Below the pieces are notes generated by a model, which saw only the letters and a list, made by a program, of their open reading frames with translations, was not told where the DNA came from and did not search any database. Positions 33,482 through 43,124 of a stretch of 64,000 nt of DNA are shown piece by piece. Every line of letters starts with the position of its first letter. Position 1 is the stretch's first letter. Both the position numbers and the translations under genes were made by a program. The DNA comes from Bradyrhizobium sp. dw_411 (GTDB lineage Bacteria; Pseudomonadota; Alphaproteobacteria; Rhizobiales; Xanthobacteraceae), in contig NZ_JAAVUY010000026.1 in the NCBI RefSeq assembly GCF_018449695.1, forward strand, positions 19,119 through 83,118. The letters are read 5' to 3'.

Positions 33482-34960
33482 TTATGTGCCGCAAAACGTC
33501 TGCAGCACGCGTTGGTCCGGCAGCGGCGGCTCGGCATAGGCCGCAAACGCCGGCTGGTCGTCATAGGGCTTGGAGAGCACCGTCAGGAGTTCCTCGAAGG
33601 GCGCAAAATCGTCACGGTTCATGGCGGCCTGGATCACGGCTTCGACCCGGTGATTCCTCGGAATGAAGGCTGGATTGACCGACCGCATCGCGTTCCGCCG
33701 CCTGGTCGCATCCTGCGGCTCCTCGCCGAGCCGCTGCCGCCAGCGCACCGCCCATTCGTCATAGGCGGCCGGGTCGGTAAACAAGGCCCTGACCTCACTA
33801 TCTTGAGCCGCATCGAGCGCGGCCTCACCCAGGCGCCGGAACGTCAGGGTAAAGTCCGCCTGATTTTGCGCCATCGCGCCGAGCAGGTCCTGCGCCAGCG
33901 CCGCATCGCCGTCGCGCGCCGTGAACAGCCCGAGTTTCGCGCGCAGGCCGGCCTGATAGGCGGCGTCGAATGTTTCCGCGAAATCGGCCAGCAGCGTCTG
34001 CGCTTCAGAGATGGCCTTGTCCTGGTCGCTGGAAAACAGCGGCAACAGGCATTCGGCCAACCGGGTCAGGTTCCACAGCGCGATCCGGGGCTGGTTGGCA
34101 TAGGCATAGCGGCCCTGCTCGTCGATCGACGAGAACACGGTCGCCGGATCGTACTGGTCCAGGAAGGCGCAAGGGCCGTAATCGATGGTCTCGCCGGAGA
34201 TCGAGCTGTTGTCCGTATTCATGACGCCGTGGATGAATCCAACCAGCAGCCAGCGCGCGATCAGTTCGGCCTGCCGCGCGATCACGCCTTGCAGCAATGC
34301 GTGATAGGGGCGTTCGGCTTGAGCGGCTTGCGGATAGTGCCGGCTGATGACGTGATCGGCGAGTTGCCGCACCCCTTCGGTGTCGCCGCGTGCCGCGAAA
34401 TACTGGAAGGTGCCGACCCGGATGTGGCTGGAGGCGACGCGGGTGAGGACGGCGCCGGGCAGCACCGTTTCACGCATCACGCTTTCGCCGGTCATGACGG
34501 CGGCGAGCGAGCGGGTGGTCGGAATTCCCATCGCCGCCATCGCTTCGCTGACGACGTATTCGCGCAGCACCGGCCCAAGCGCGGCGCGGCCGTCGCCCCG
34601 GCGCGAAAACGGCGTCGGTCCTGAGCCCTTCAACTGGATGTCCCGCCGCACCCCGTCGGCGTCGATCACCTCGCCGAGCAGGATGGCGCGGCCGTCGCCG
34701 AGTTGCGGCACGAAATGCCCGAACTGGTGGCCGGCATAGGCCATCGCGATCGGGTCCGCCCCGTCGGGAACCCGCTTGCCGGCCAGGATTTCGGTTCCTT
34801 CCGGGCTGGAGAGCCGGTCAGGGTCCAAACCAAGATGGATCGCCAGCGGCCGGTTCAATTTGATCAGCCGGGGGGCCACGACCGGGGTCGGCGCTACCCG
34901 CGCGAAAAAGCCGGCCGGAAGCGCCGCATAGGTATTCTGGAAAGGGAAATGAACCGTCAT
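33482..34960 (-). CDS. selO: Protein adenylyltransferase SelO (YdiU family)
   Basis: SelO is a pseudokinase-fold enzyme that attaches AMP to protein Ser, Thr or Tyr residues. The 492-residue protein shows the family signatures: AYAGHQFG, QLGDGRAILLGE, KGSGPTPFSRRGDGRAALG, FIHGVMNTDNSSISGETIDYGPCAFLD and a C-terminal RNHRVE. Like most bacterial members it lacks a selenocysteine; the last residues are QTFCGT. In E. coli SelO acts in redox stress response. It is a single gene here. Confidence 0.95.
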   Translation of the reverse strand: MTVHFPFQNTYAALPAGFFARVAPTPVVAPRLIKLNRPLAIHLGLDPDRLSSPEGTEILAGKRVPDGADPIAMAYAGHQFGHFVPQLGDGRAILLGEVIDADGVRRDIQLKGSGPTPFSRRGDGRAALGPVLREYVVSEAMAAMGIPTTRSLAAVMTGESVMRETVLPGAVLTRVASSHIRVGTFQYFAARGDTEGVRQLADHVISRHYPQAAQAERPYHALLQGVIARQAELIARWLLVGFIHGVMNTDNSSISGETIDYGPCAFLDQYDPATVFSSIDEQGRYAYANQPRIALWNLTRLAECLLPLFSSDQDKAISEAQTLLADFAETFDAAYQAGLRAKLGLFTARDGDAALAQDLLGAMAQNQADFTLTFRRLGEAALDAAQDSEVRALFTDPAAYDEWAVRWRQRLGEEPQDATRRRNAMRSVNPAFIPRNHRVEAVIQAAMNRDDFAPFEELLTVLSKPYDDQPAFAAYAEPPLPDQRVLQTFCGT

Positions 34961-35043
34961 GGTCCGAAGATGGGGATTTCCGCGGCGTTAGGCAATCGGT
35001 CTTGTCGCCGATCGGTATGGCCGTCGATTACCGGCAGAGCCTG

Positions 35044-35421
35044 TTACCGGCAAAGCTTGCGCCGGTCGTTTTCGAGAGACCTTCCCAGGCTCGCCAGATT
35101 GTCGATGGAGGCGGCCGTGATCGTGCACTCGCCGACATGCGACTGCATGTAGCCGACGGTGGTGCCGATGGTCGTGGTCGCGCGCTCCAGCACAACGCAC
35201 ATTCGCCGCGTGCCGAACTTTTTCATGTTCTGCATCTCGTCGTTGAGCAGCGTGATGTCCTGTGCGTATGCCTTCATTTGTACGCAAGCGGGCTGGTCGA
35301 GCGTGATCCGGTCGGCCTCGGATAGGCCGGCCTTGGCGACGGTTGCGAGCCCGGTGATGGCCAGAAGAACGATCAACAAGCCGCCACGCGCGGGGCGTGA
35401 AAAACCAATCTGAAAAGTCAT
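35044..35421 (-). CDS. Secreted hypothetical protein
   Basis: The 125-residue protein has an N-terminal hydrophobic segment (LLIVLLAITGLATVAKA) likely to be a cleaved signal. The mature part is helical with four cysteines (near residues 46, 75, 99 and 124), consistent with disulfides in the periplasm. Its downstream neighbour on the same strand is selO, 83 bp away. No family recognised. Confidence 0.65.
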   Translation of the reverse strand: MTFQIGFSRPARGGLLIVLLAITGLATVAKAGLSEADRITLDQPACVQMKAYAQDITLLNDEMQNMKKFGTRRMCVVLERATTTIGTTVGYMQSHVGECTITAASIDNLASLGRSLENDRRKLCR

Positions 35422-35559
35422 TTCAATTCCCCCGACGCGAAGTTAATCCCGATCGGGGTTTTGCCTGCAAGACCAGAAGGATGGCTGCGCACGCGACAAA
35501 TTGCGGCCTTTGATTTCGGCGCAATCTGCGTAGAGCAGGGAGATTGCGGGGGATGATTG

Positions 35560-36024
35560 ATGAGATTGCTCGGCATTTGCTCCAGTATTTTTTTGGGTAT
35601 TTTGATTGCGGCCGGTCTTGTTGGATCGGCGGGCGCGCAAGAGCGCTCGGTGGGCGGGGAGTGGACCGGAAAATATGTCTGCGGGCAGGGTGTCACCGGG
35701 GCGCGGCTTGTCCTCAGTGACGACGGATCGCGCGGCGTGTTCCATTTCTATCCGCTGCCGGACAATCCGAGGGTTCCGGAGGGCTGTTTTCAGGTCGCCG
35801 GCGTCTTCAATCCCGCCACGGGTGCGTTGGCGATCTTGCCGACCGGGACCTGGTACATGAAACCGCGCAATTATCTGCCGGCCGCCTTCAGCGGCACTGT
35901 GGACGGGCGCGGAGAGGGTTTTTCCGGCAAGATCGTCGGTTTGACCGGTTGCGCCAGCATTTTCCTGTCGCGCGCGGCGCCGACCGTGCCCTTGCCGTCG
36001 GTCTGTGCCCGCGGTTTGCCGTAA
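35560..36024 (+). CDS. Secreted hypothetical protein with beta-rich mature domain
   Basis: A signal peptide (RLLGICSSIFLGILIAAGLVGSAGA) precedes a 130-residue mature part starting GEWTGKYVCGQG with four cysteines and a lipocalin-like or avidin-like strand pattern (TGKYVC, ARLVLSDDGSRGVFHFYPL, TWYMKPRNYLP, FSGTVDGRGEGFSGKIVGLTGC). Similar small proteins that begin with a W-x-G-x-Y strand are common in Bradyrhizobium. The start at 35560 follows GGGGG; a TTG codon just before it is less likely. Divergent from the gene at 35044. Confidence 0.7.
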   Translation: MRLLGICSSIFLGILIAAGLVGSAGAQERSVGGEWTGKYVCGQGVTGARLVLSDDGSRGVFHFYPLPDNPRVPEGCFQVAGVFNPATGALAILPTGTWYMKPRNYLPAAFSGTVDGRGEGFSGKIVGLTGCASIFLSRAAPTVPLPSVCARGLP

Positions 36025-36178
36025 CGGCTCTCCGCGAGCCCCGGACAATAGCCATTTTCCCGTGATTTTGAACGCGCCGGCTCTGTTGCGGCAGTGGTTT
36101 GGCTCGGCTAAACCCTGCGCGTCGCGGCAGGCCGCGAAACCCATGATTCCGCCCCTCTGACGCCATTTCAGGATACCC

Positions 36179-37954
36179 ATGCATCGTTACCGGTCCCACA
36201 CCTGCGGCGCGCTCCGTGACAGCGACATCGACCAGAGCGTTCGTTTGTCCGGCTGGTGCCATCGTATTCGCGACCATGGTGGCGTGCTGTTCATCGACCT
36301 GCGCGACCATTACGGCCTGACGCAGTGTGTCGCCGACCCGGATTCGCCGGCGTTCAAGGACGCTGAAAAGCTGCGCTCGGAATGGGTGGTGCGGATCGAC
36401 GGCAAGGTGCGCCGCCGTCCCGGTGGAACGGAAAATCCGGAATTGCCGACCGGCGCGGTCGAGCTTTACGTCAGCGAGATCGAGGTGCTGGGCCCGGCCG
36501 GCGAACTGCCGCTGCCGGTGTTTGGTGAACAGGAATATCCTGAGGACATAAGGCTTAAGTACCGTTTCCTCGACCTTCGCCGCGAGAAGCTGCATCAGAA
36601 CATCATGACCCGCGGCGCCATCGTCGATTCCATGCGCAAGCGGATGAAGGAGCAGGGTTTCTTCGAATTCCAGACCCCGATCCTGACGGCTTCGTCGCCG
36701 GAAGGCGCACGCGACTTCCTGGTGCCGTCGCGGATTCATCCGGGCAAGTTCTACGCGCTGCCGCAGGCGCCGCAGCAGTACAAGCAGCTCCTGATGATGT
36801 CGGGCTTCGATCGTTATTTCCAGATTGCGCCGTGTTTCCGCGATGAGGATCCGCGTGCCGACCGCTTGCCGGGCGAGTTCTACCAGCTCGATCTGGAAAT
36901 GAGCTTCGTCGAGCAGGACGATGTGTTCGCGGCCGTCGAACCCGTCATCACCGGCGTGTTCGAGGAGTTTGCCAAGGGCAAGCCGGTCACCAAAAACTGG
37001 CCGCGGATTCCGTTTGCGGAAGCCCTGCGCAAATACGGCAGCGACAAGCCTGACTTGCGCAATCCCATCATCATGCAGGACGTCTCCGAGCACTTCCGCG
37101 GCTCCGGCTTCAAGGTGTTCGCGCGGATGCTGGAAGACCCCAAGAACCAGGTCTGGGCGATCCCGGGCACCGGTGGCGGCTCACGCGCGTTTTGCGACCG
37201 GATGAACTCCTGGGCGCAGGGCGAGGGCCAGCCTGGGCTCGGCTACATCATGTGGCGTGAGGGTGGCGAGGGCGCCGGACCGCTCGCCAACAATATCGGT
37301 CCTGAGCGGACCGCAGCCATTCGCGACGCGCTCGGATTGAAGGAAGGCGACGCGGCATTCTTTGTCGCCGGCGACCCCGACAAATTCTGGAAGTTTTCGG
37401 GCCTCGCCCGCACCAAGCTCGGTGAAGAGCTGAACCTGATCGACAAGGATCGGTTCGAACTTGCGTGGATCGTCGACTTCCCGATGTACGAATACAATGA
37501 GGAAGACAAGAAGGTCGACTTCTCGCACAATCCGTTTTCGATGCCGCAAGGTGGCCTCGATGCGCTGAACGGGCAGGACCCGCTGACCATCAAGGCGTTT
37601 CAATACGACATCACCTGCAACGGCTACGAGATCGCCTCCGGCGGCATCCGTAACCACCGGCCGGAAGCGATGGTGAAGGCGTTCGAGATCGCCGGTTATG
37701 GCGAGAAGGATGTGGTCGAGCGTTTCGGCGGCATGTACCGCGCTTTCCAGTACGGCGCGCCGCCGCATGGCGGCATGGCGGCGGGTGTTGATCGCATTGT
37801 GATGCTTCTGTGCGGCACCAACAATCTGCGCGAGATCTCGCTGTTCCCGATGAACCAGCAGGCCGTCGACCTCTTGATGGGAGCGCCGTCGGAGGTCGGG
37901 ATGGAGCAACTGCGGGAGCTTCACATCCGGTTGAACCTGCCGGACAAGGGATAA
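36179..37954 (+). CDS. aspS: Aspartyl-tRNA synthetase
   Basis: The 591-residue class IIb enzyme charges tRNA-Asp (in many alphaproteobacteria it also charges tRNA-Asn, which I cannot judge here). It has the OB-fold anticodon domain, motif 2 FRDEDPRADRLPGEFYQLD, the bacterial GAD insertion, and motif 3 GMAAGVDRIVMLLCG. The stop abuts the stop of the convergent AsmA-like gene without any gap. Confidence 0.97.
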   Translation: MHRYRSHTCGALRDSDIDQSVRLSGWCHRIRDHGGVLFIDLRDHYGLTQCVADPDSPAFKDAEKLRSEWVVRIDGKVRRRPGGTENPELPTGAVELYVSEIEVLGPAGELPLPVFGEQEYPEDIRLKYRFLDLRREKLHQNIMTRGAIVDSMRKRMKEQGFFEFQTPILTASSPEGARDFLVPSRIHPGKFYALPQAPQQYKQLLMMSGFDRYFQIAPCFRDEDPRADRLPGEFYQLDLEMSFVEQDDVFAAVEPVITGVFEEFAKGKPVTKNWPRIPFAEALRKYGSDKPDLRNPIIMQDVSEHFRGSGFKVFARMLEDPKNQVWAIPGTGGGSRAFCDRMNSWAQGEGQPGLGYIMWREGGEGAGPLANNIGPERTAAIRDALGLKEGDAAFFVAGDPDKFWKFSGLARTKLGEELNLIDKDRFELAWIVDFPMYEYNEEDKKVDFSHNPFSMPQGGLDALNGQDPLTIKAFQYDITCNGYEIASGGIRNHRPEAMVKAFEIAGYGEKDVVERFGGMYRAFQYGAPPHGGMAAGVDRIVMLLCGTNNLREISLFPMNQQAVDLLMGAPSEVGMEQLRELHIRLNLPDKG

Positions 37955-39934
37955 CTACAAGCCCGTCGAAGCTTCGATTCCAAATTGCGCCAGCGCGATC
38001 GACGGGTCGCTCTTTAACAACTGCATCAGTTGCATCACCGGCACCTTGCCGAGCGGCGTCAGCCTGATGATCAGCGTTTGGCCTGATGTCTCGATAAAGC
38101 GGGTCAGTGCTTCCACGGCAACGGTGGCATCGGGATTGCCTCCCAGGCTCTTTTCGCTGCCGGCTCGTATGCTATCGATGATGGCGCGCCGCGCCTCGTC
38201 CCGGCTGACATTTTGCGCGTGGGCATATTGCGCGACGGCGATGTCGACGCCGCCAAGATCATGCAGCGTGAGCTCTATCGTCCCGGCCTCGATCTGAGCC
38301 GCCATAGTGGTTGTTTGCACCGGATTGATCGAGAATACGTCCCGCGGCACGTTGGCAAGTGAGACGCGTGCGGAAGCCTTCAGCACATTGCCGAACTCGA
38401 TCGATACGGGCTCCAGTACGAATGCGCGCGACGCCTCCGTCCAAACCGCGCCGAGATCGAGGTCCATCGTGACGGTGTCCATACCGGCGGCAAGAAGCCA
38501 CCGCGATCCCATCTCATTTGCGAGAAGGGGGCTGATCAGCTTCGCGACCAGATGCGCCTGGCTCGGGATTGGACCGATAAACTGGCCCCAGTTCAGGTTG
38601 ATGGTATCGATGTGAATCGGCTTGTTGGTGTTGTTGTAAGGCGCAACGAAACCTTTGACTTCGGCGCCTTCGATCAGCGGCAACAGTGCCAGCGCCTGGT
38701 TGGGCGAAGGCTTCTGTCCGGCGAACTGAGCCGTCATGCGCAGGAGGTTTGAGATATCGATGCCTTTCAGCGCGAAGCGTTCAAGTTTGACGGGGCCCTT
38801 TGGCGCCCGCGCATCCAGGCCTTCGAAAGCCACTTCGCCGATCTTGCCGTTTTCGAAGTTGAACCGCATCGCGGCGAGTTTCATCGGCCCTTGCGGCGTC
38901 TCGACGGACAGCCCGTGCATCTCGGCATTTCCGATGCGGATGCCCTCATAGAGCGTGGCTGCCTTTTCTATCAACTCGCGTGCTTGTGCAGGCGTTGGCG
39001 GAGCGGCACCATCCGGCGGCATCACCGCCAGCAGCGCCGGAAGTTGCAGCCGCGATGGCCGCAGCCCGACGTCATCCATCGTCAGGCTGTCGATCCGCAT
39101 ATTCAGGCCGGGAGCAAATGTGAGGATATAGGGGCCAGCCGAAATCTGCCTGTAAGTGCGGTAATACTGGTCGTCATTGGCTCTCTGCGGATCGAACAGG
39201 GCCGTCATCGCGTTGATATCGATGTCGCGCGCGATGACATTTGCCAGACTGCCGGTCAGTTTCTCGGCTTTGCCCGCCGGTTGCATGTTGACCGTGAAAA
39301 CGAAGCCGTCGACCTTCGCGGTGGCGATCTTGCCGTCCCTGATTCCTTCGACCGCACAGCCCGAATAAGTGATGTCGCCATTAACCGGTGTCGTTCCGCT
39401 GAAATTGATGGTGGCGGCTACGCTGGGGGCCGTGATCGATGCGGCCGTAATTCCAGCCAATTGCCTGAGCGCAAACAAACGGACGTCGATGAAGGAGGAC
39501 GATGCCGGCGGCTGTTGCAGATTGGCGGGTCCGGAATAGTCTTTCACGGTGACCCGCGGCACTTTATAAGTGAGGTTCATGCCGGATTGGGCGGGCATCG
39601 CCAGGCCGATCTCGATATCAGCGGCTTCAATACTGTCGGCGTTAAATCGCGTTGGGTCCGTCTGGCTCACTCCCGAAGCCGTGATGTTTGCGATCTTGAG
39701 GGTGGTCGGAGGTTGTGCGGCCGATTCGCCTGATATGTCCGAGATCGTCACGGTGCGACTCTTGATGTCGAATGACACCTTGCCGTGGCTCGCCTTGGCG
39801 CCCGTCGCGCGGATTTGATCGAACGCCGCCTCGACCTCGCTGGCGACCCGATGCTGCGTATAGAACTGGAAACCGAAAAAGCCTCCCACCCCGATCACGA
39901 TGGCGGCGAGAGCGCCGTAGAGAACCTTTACCAT
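37955..39934 (-). CDS. Large AsmA-like membrane-anchored protein of unknown function
   Basis: The 659-residue protein has one N-terminal membrane helix (VLYGALAAIVIGVGGFFGF) and a long periplasmic domain with alternating short beta-strands, as in AsmA/DUF945-type or bridge-like lipid-transfer proteins: SFDIKSRTVTISDISG and repeated phrases such as VKLERFALKGIDIS. I cannot match it to a named family with certainty. No enzymatic motif. The gene is monocistronic and convergent with aspS. Confidence 0.7.
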   Translation of the reverse strand: MVKVLYGALAAIVIGVGGFFGFQFYTQHRVASEVEAAFDQIRATGAKASHGKVSFDIKSRTVTISDISGESAAQPPTTLKIANITASGVSQTDPTRFNADSIEAADIEIGLAMPAQSGMNLTYKVPRVTVKDYSGPANLQQPPASSSFIDVRLFALRQLAGITAASITAPSVAATINFSGTTPVNGDITYSGCAVEGIRDGKIATAKVDGFVFTVNMQPAGKAEKLTGSLANVIARDIDINAMTALFDPQRANDDQYYRTYRQISAGPYILTFAPGLNMRIDSLTMDDVGLRPSRLQLPALLAVMPPDGAAPPTPAQARELIEKAATLYEGIRIGNAEMHGLSVETPQGPMKLAAMRFNFENGKIGEVAFEGLDARAPKGPVKLERFALKGIDISNLLRMTAQFAGQKPSPNQALALLPLIEGAEVKGFVAPYNNTNKPIHIDTINLNWGQFIGPIPSQAHLVAKLISPLLANEMGSRWLLAAGMDTVTMDLDLGAVWTEASRAFVLEPVSIEFGNVLKASARVSLANVPRDVFSINPVQTTTMAAQIEAGTIELTLHDLGGVDIAVAQYAHAQNVSRDEARRAIIDSIRAGSEKSLGGNPDATVAVEALTRFIETSGQTLIIRLTPLGKVPVMQLMQLLKSDPSIALAQFGIEASTGL

Positions 39935-40215
39935 TCGGTCAGCTCCGATTGCCGATTCTGCGGGCGCAGATTGTCATATTATCGGTCGATTGAGCGGGAT
40001 AGGGGGCTTTCGCGTTCAGGGCTTCGATGATTCGCGTCGATCTGACCGCTGGAGACCCATTGATAGGCGCCATTGGATGTTGCATCCAAGCAGTTGCGCA
40101 TGCTTCACATGCGGCCCAATCTGCTGGAAAACCAGCCTCGTCTTGATGTAACACCGACCTCGTCTTGATGTATCAAGAAACGAACGTTCAGGGGCCGGAA
40201 AACGCGGGAGTATGC

Positions 40216-42525
40216 ATGTCGTCCTATTCTGAAGATCTCACTTCCGCAGCGCTCGCCTATCACCGCCTGCCGCGGCCGGGAAAGCTTGAGATCCAGGCGA
40301 TCAAGCCGCTGGCCAATCAGCGCGACCTCGCGCTGGCCTATTCGCCGGGCGTGGCGGCCGCCTGCACCGCGATTGCGCAAAACCCTGCCGAGGCGGCGTC
40401 GCTGACCATCCGTGCCAATCTTGTCGCGGTCGTTTCCAATGGCACCGCGGTGCTCGGCCTCGGCAATATCGGCCCGCTGGCGTCGAAGCCTGTGATGGAA
40501 GGCAAGGCGGTTCTGTTCAAGAAATTCGCCGGTATCGACGTATTCGACATCGAGATCGCGGCCGACACCATCGAGCGCGTGGTCGAAACCGTGGCGGCGC
40601 TGGAGCCGACCTTCGGCGGCATCAATCTGGAGGACATCAAGGGCCCGGAGTGTTTCGAGATCGAGGCGCAGCTCAAGGAGCGGATGAAGATCCCGGTATT
40701 CCACGACGATCAGCATGGCACCGCCATCATCGTCGGGGCCGCAATCACCAACGGGTTACTGCTCAACGGCAAGAAGCTCAAGGACGTCAAGATCGTCGCT
40801 TCAGGCGCTGGTGCCGCGGCGATCGCCTGCCTCAACCTGCTGGTGTCGCTCGGCGCGCAGCGCAAGAACATCTGGGTCTGCGATATCGACGGCGTGGTGC
40901 ATGAAGGTCGCAATACGCTGATGGATCGCTGGAAGGCGGTCTATGCGCAGAAGACCGACAAGCGCGTGCTGGCCGAAGTAATCGGCGGTGCTGACATCTT
41001 CCTCGGCCTGTCCGCGCCCAATGTGCTGACGCCGGACATGGTCAAGCAGATGGCGGACAAGCCGCTGGTGATGGCGCTGGCCAATCCGAATCCGGAGATC
41101 ATGCCGGATGAGGCGCGAAAAGCGCGGCCGGATGCGATGATCTGCACCGGACGCTCGGACTTTCCCAACCAGGTCAACAATGTCCTGTGCTTTCCATTCA
41201 TCTTCCGTGGCGCGCTCGATGTCGGCGCCACCGCGATCAACGAGGATATGAAGCATGCGGCGGTGGAAGCGATTGCGCAGCTCGCGCGCGATCCGCCGTC
41301 GGATGCGATCGCGCCCGGTTTCGACAGCGGCGAGACGCAGGGATTCGGGCCGGGCTCGCTGATCCCGAGCCCGTTCGATCCGCGGCTGATCCTGCGCATT
41401 GCGCCCGCGGTGGCCAAAGCCGCGATGGACTCCGGTGTCGCGACCCGGCCGATTGCCAATTTCGAGGACTATACTGCGCAGCTCGAGCGCTTCGCGTTCC
41501 GCTCCGGTCTGGTCATGAAGCCGGTGTTTGCCAAGGCGAAGACCCAGCCGGTCCGTGTGATCTACGCGGAAGGCGAGGACGAGCGCGTCTTGCACGCGAC
41601 ACAGGTTGTGCTGGAAGAGAAGCTGGCGCGGCCGATTCTGGTCGGACGCCCCTCGGTGGTCGAAGCGCGGATCAAACGGTTCGGCCTCGCCATCAAGGCC
41701 GGCCAGGATTTCGATCTGATCAATCCCGAGGACGATCCGCGTTATCGCTCCTACGTCCAGTCCTATATCGATCTGGCCGGCCGTCACGGCGTCACCCCCG
41801 ACGCCGCACGCACGGTCGTGCGCACCAATGCGACCGTGATTGCCGCGCTCGCGGTCAGCCGCGGCGAAGCCGATGCCATGATCTGCGGCGTCGAGGGCCG
41901 TTATATGAGCCATCTGCGCCATGTGCGCGAGATCATCGGCTTTCTGCCGGGCGTGAGCGATTTCGCGGCATTGGCGCTGATGATCACCAGCAAGGGCGCT
42001 TATTTTATCTCAGATACGCAGGTGCGGCCGAACCCGAGCGCCGAGGAGCTTGCGGAAATGGCGGCGCTGGCGGCGATCCATGTCCAGCGCTTCAACCTGA
42101 AGCCAAAAATCGCTTTCGTGTCACATTCCGATTTCGGAAGTTATGATACCGACTCTTCGCGCAAGATGCGCCGCGCCACCGCGATCCTGAAGCAGAATCA
42201 TCCGGAACTCGAGGCCGATGGTGAGATGCAGGGCGATACCGCGCTGTCACAAGCGGCGCGGCAGATGATCCTGCCGCATTCGAAGCTGGAAGGTGAGGCG
42301 AACATCCTGATCATGCCGAACCTCGACACCGCCAACGTCGCTTATCAGATGATCAAGGCGCTGGCCGACGCGTTGCCGGTGGGGCCGATCCTGATCGGGC
42401 CAGCACGGCCGGCGCACATTCTTACGCCGTCGGTGACCGCGCGCGGCATCCTCAACATGACCGCGGTTGCCGCGGTCGAAGCCCAGGAGCGTGCTGGCCG
42501 TCAGCAACCGACCCTGTTCGGCTAG
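40216..42525 (+). CDS. maeB: NADP-dependent malic enzyme fused to phosphotransacetylase-like domain
   Basis: MaeB oxidatively decarboxylates malate to pyruvate with NADP. The N-terminal half (about 1-430) has the malic enzyme motifs LALAYSPGVAAACTAI, FHDDQHGTAIIVGAA and the Rossmann GAGAAAIA. The C-terminal half (about 430-769) is a phosphate acetyltransferase-like domain (YAEGEDERVLHATQVV, EGRYMSHLRHVR), thought to be regulatory in MaeB. Start at 40216 rather than 40165. A hairpin lies 60 bp downstream. Confidence 0.96.
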   Translation: MSSYSEDLTSAALAYHRLPRPGKLEIQAIKPLANQRDLALAYSPGVAAACTAIAQNPAEAASLTIRANLVAVVSNGTAVLGLGNIGPLASKPVMEGKAVLFKKFAGIDVFDIEIAADTIERVVETVAALEPTFGGINLEDIKGPECFEIEAQLKERMKIPVFHDDQHGTAIIVGAAITNGLLLNGKKLKDVKIVASGAGAAAIACLNLLVSLGAQRKNIWVCDIDGVVHEGRNTLMDRWKAVYAQKTDKRVLAEVIGGADIFLGLSAPNVLTPDMVKQMADKPLVMALANPNPEIMPDEARKARPDAMICTGRSDFPNQVNNVLCFPFIFRGALDVGATAINEDMKHAAVEAIAQLARDPPSDAIAPGFDSGETQGFGPGSLIPSPFDPRLILRIAPAVAKAAMDSGVATRPIANFEDYTAQLERFAFRSGLVMKPVFAKAKTQPVRVIYAEGEDERVLHATQVVLEEKLARPILVGRPSVVEARIKRFGLAIKAGQDFDLINPEDDPRYRSYVQSYIDLAGRHGVTPDAARTVVRTNATVIAALAVSRGEADAMICGVEGRYMSHLRHVREIIGFLPGVSDFAALALMITSKGAYFISDTQVRPNPSAEELAEMAALAAIHVQRFNLKPKIAFVSHSDFGSYDTDSSRKMRRATAILKQNHPELEADGEMQGDTALSQAARQMILPHSKLEGEANILIMPNLDTANVAYQMIKALADALPVGPILIGPARPAHILTPSVTARGILNMTAVAAVEAQERAGRQQPTLFG

Positions 42526-42584
42526 GCCGATTGTTGTGCGGTTGTCGCCATCAAGCCGATCGATTTGACTGTTTGAAAAGCCGG

Positions 42585-42610
42585 GGCGGAACGCCCATAA
42601 TCGTTCCGCC
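42585..42610 (+). terminator. Stem-loop after maeB
   Basis: GGCGGAACG (42585-42593) pairs with CGTTCCGCC (42602-42610) around an 8-base loop, 60 bp past the maeB stop and 42 bp before the next gene. No T-run follows. Confidence 0.5.
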
Positions 42611-42652
42611 AAATAACGACTTTCGCATTTGCAGCATTCAGTGAGGGCGACC

Positions 42653-43099
42653 ATGCCAGCGTTTATTACTTTCGGGCGAATTCTGTTCGCTGTGCTGTTT
42701 ATTTTTTCGGGAGGATCCAAGCTTCTGGATCTAACGGCGACAGCCCAAATGACAGAGAAAGTTGTTATTCCGGCGGCGCTGGCAACCTACACCTCGCAGC
42801 TCGAGGGTCTGACGGGCATGACGATGCCGATGATGCTGGCGATTGCGGCCGGCGCAATTGAGCTGATCTGCGGCATCATGATCGCGCTGAATTTTGGCGC
42901 GCGTTTTTTTGCGATCCTGCTGATCCTGTTCGTGGGAGCCGCGACTTTCTACTATCACGATTTCTGGAATCAAACCGGACCCGACGCCAGGAACAACCTC
43001 GTCCATGCGTTGAAGAACCTGTCGATCATCGGTGCATTGTTCATGATCGCCGGCTATGGCCGAGGCGCGCGGGCAGTCGAACCCGCCTACGACGTCTAG
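42653..43099 (+). CDS. DoxX family membrane protein
   Basis: The 148-residue protein has four membrane helices and DoxX motifs (FGRILFAVLFIFSGGSKL near the start; LNFGARFFAILLILFVGAATFYYHDFW). DoxX proteins form small quinone- or thiosulfate-linked membrane subunits in some organisms, but most have unknown roles. The start at 42653 has GAGGG upstream. It is convergent to a reductase gene. Confidence 0.82.
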   Translation: MPAFITFGRILFAVLFIFSGGSKLLDLTATAQMTEKVVIPAALATYTSQLEGLTGMTMPMMLAIAAGAIELICGIMIALNFGARFFAILLILFVGAATFYYHDFWNQTGPDARNNLVHALKNLSIIGALFMIAGYGRGARAVEPAYDV

Positions 43100-43124
43100 A
43101 ACCTGATCATCTCTGACTAAAAAA

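Noticed and set aside
40801..41922. 373-codon minus-strand frame within maeB
   Set aside because: Antisense to a certain gene; no motif.
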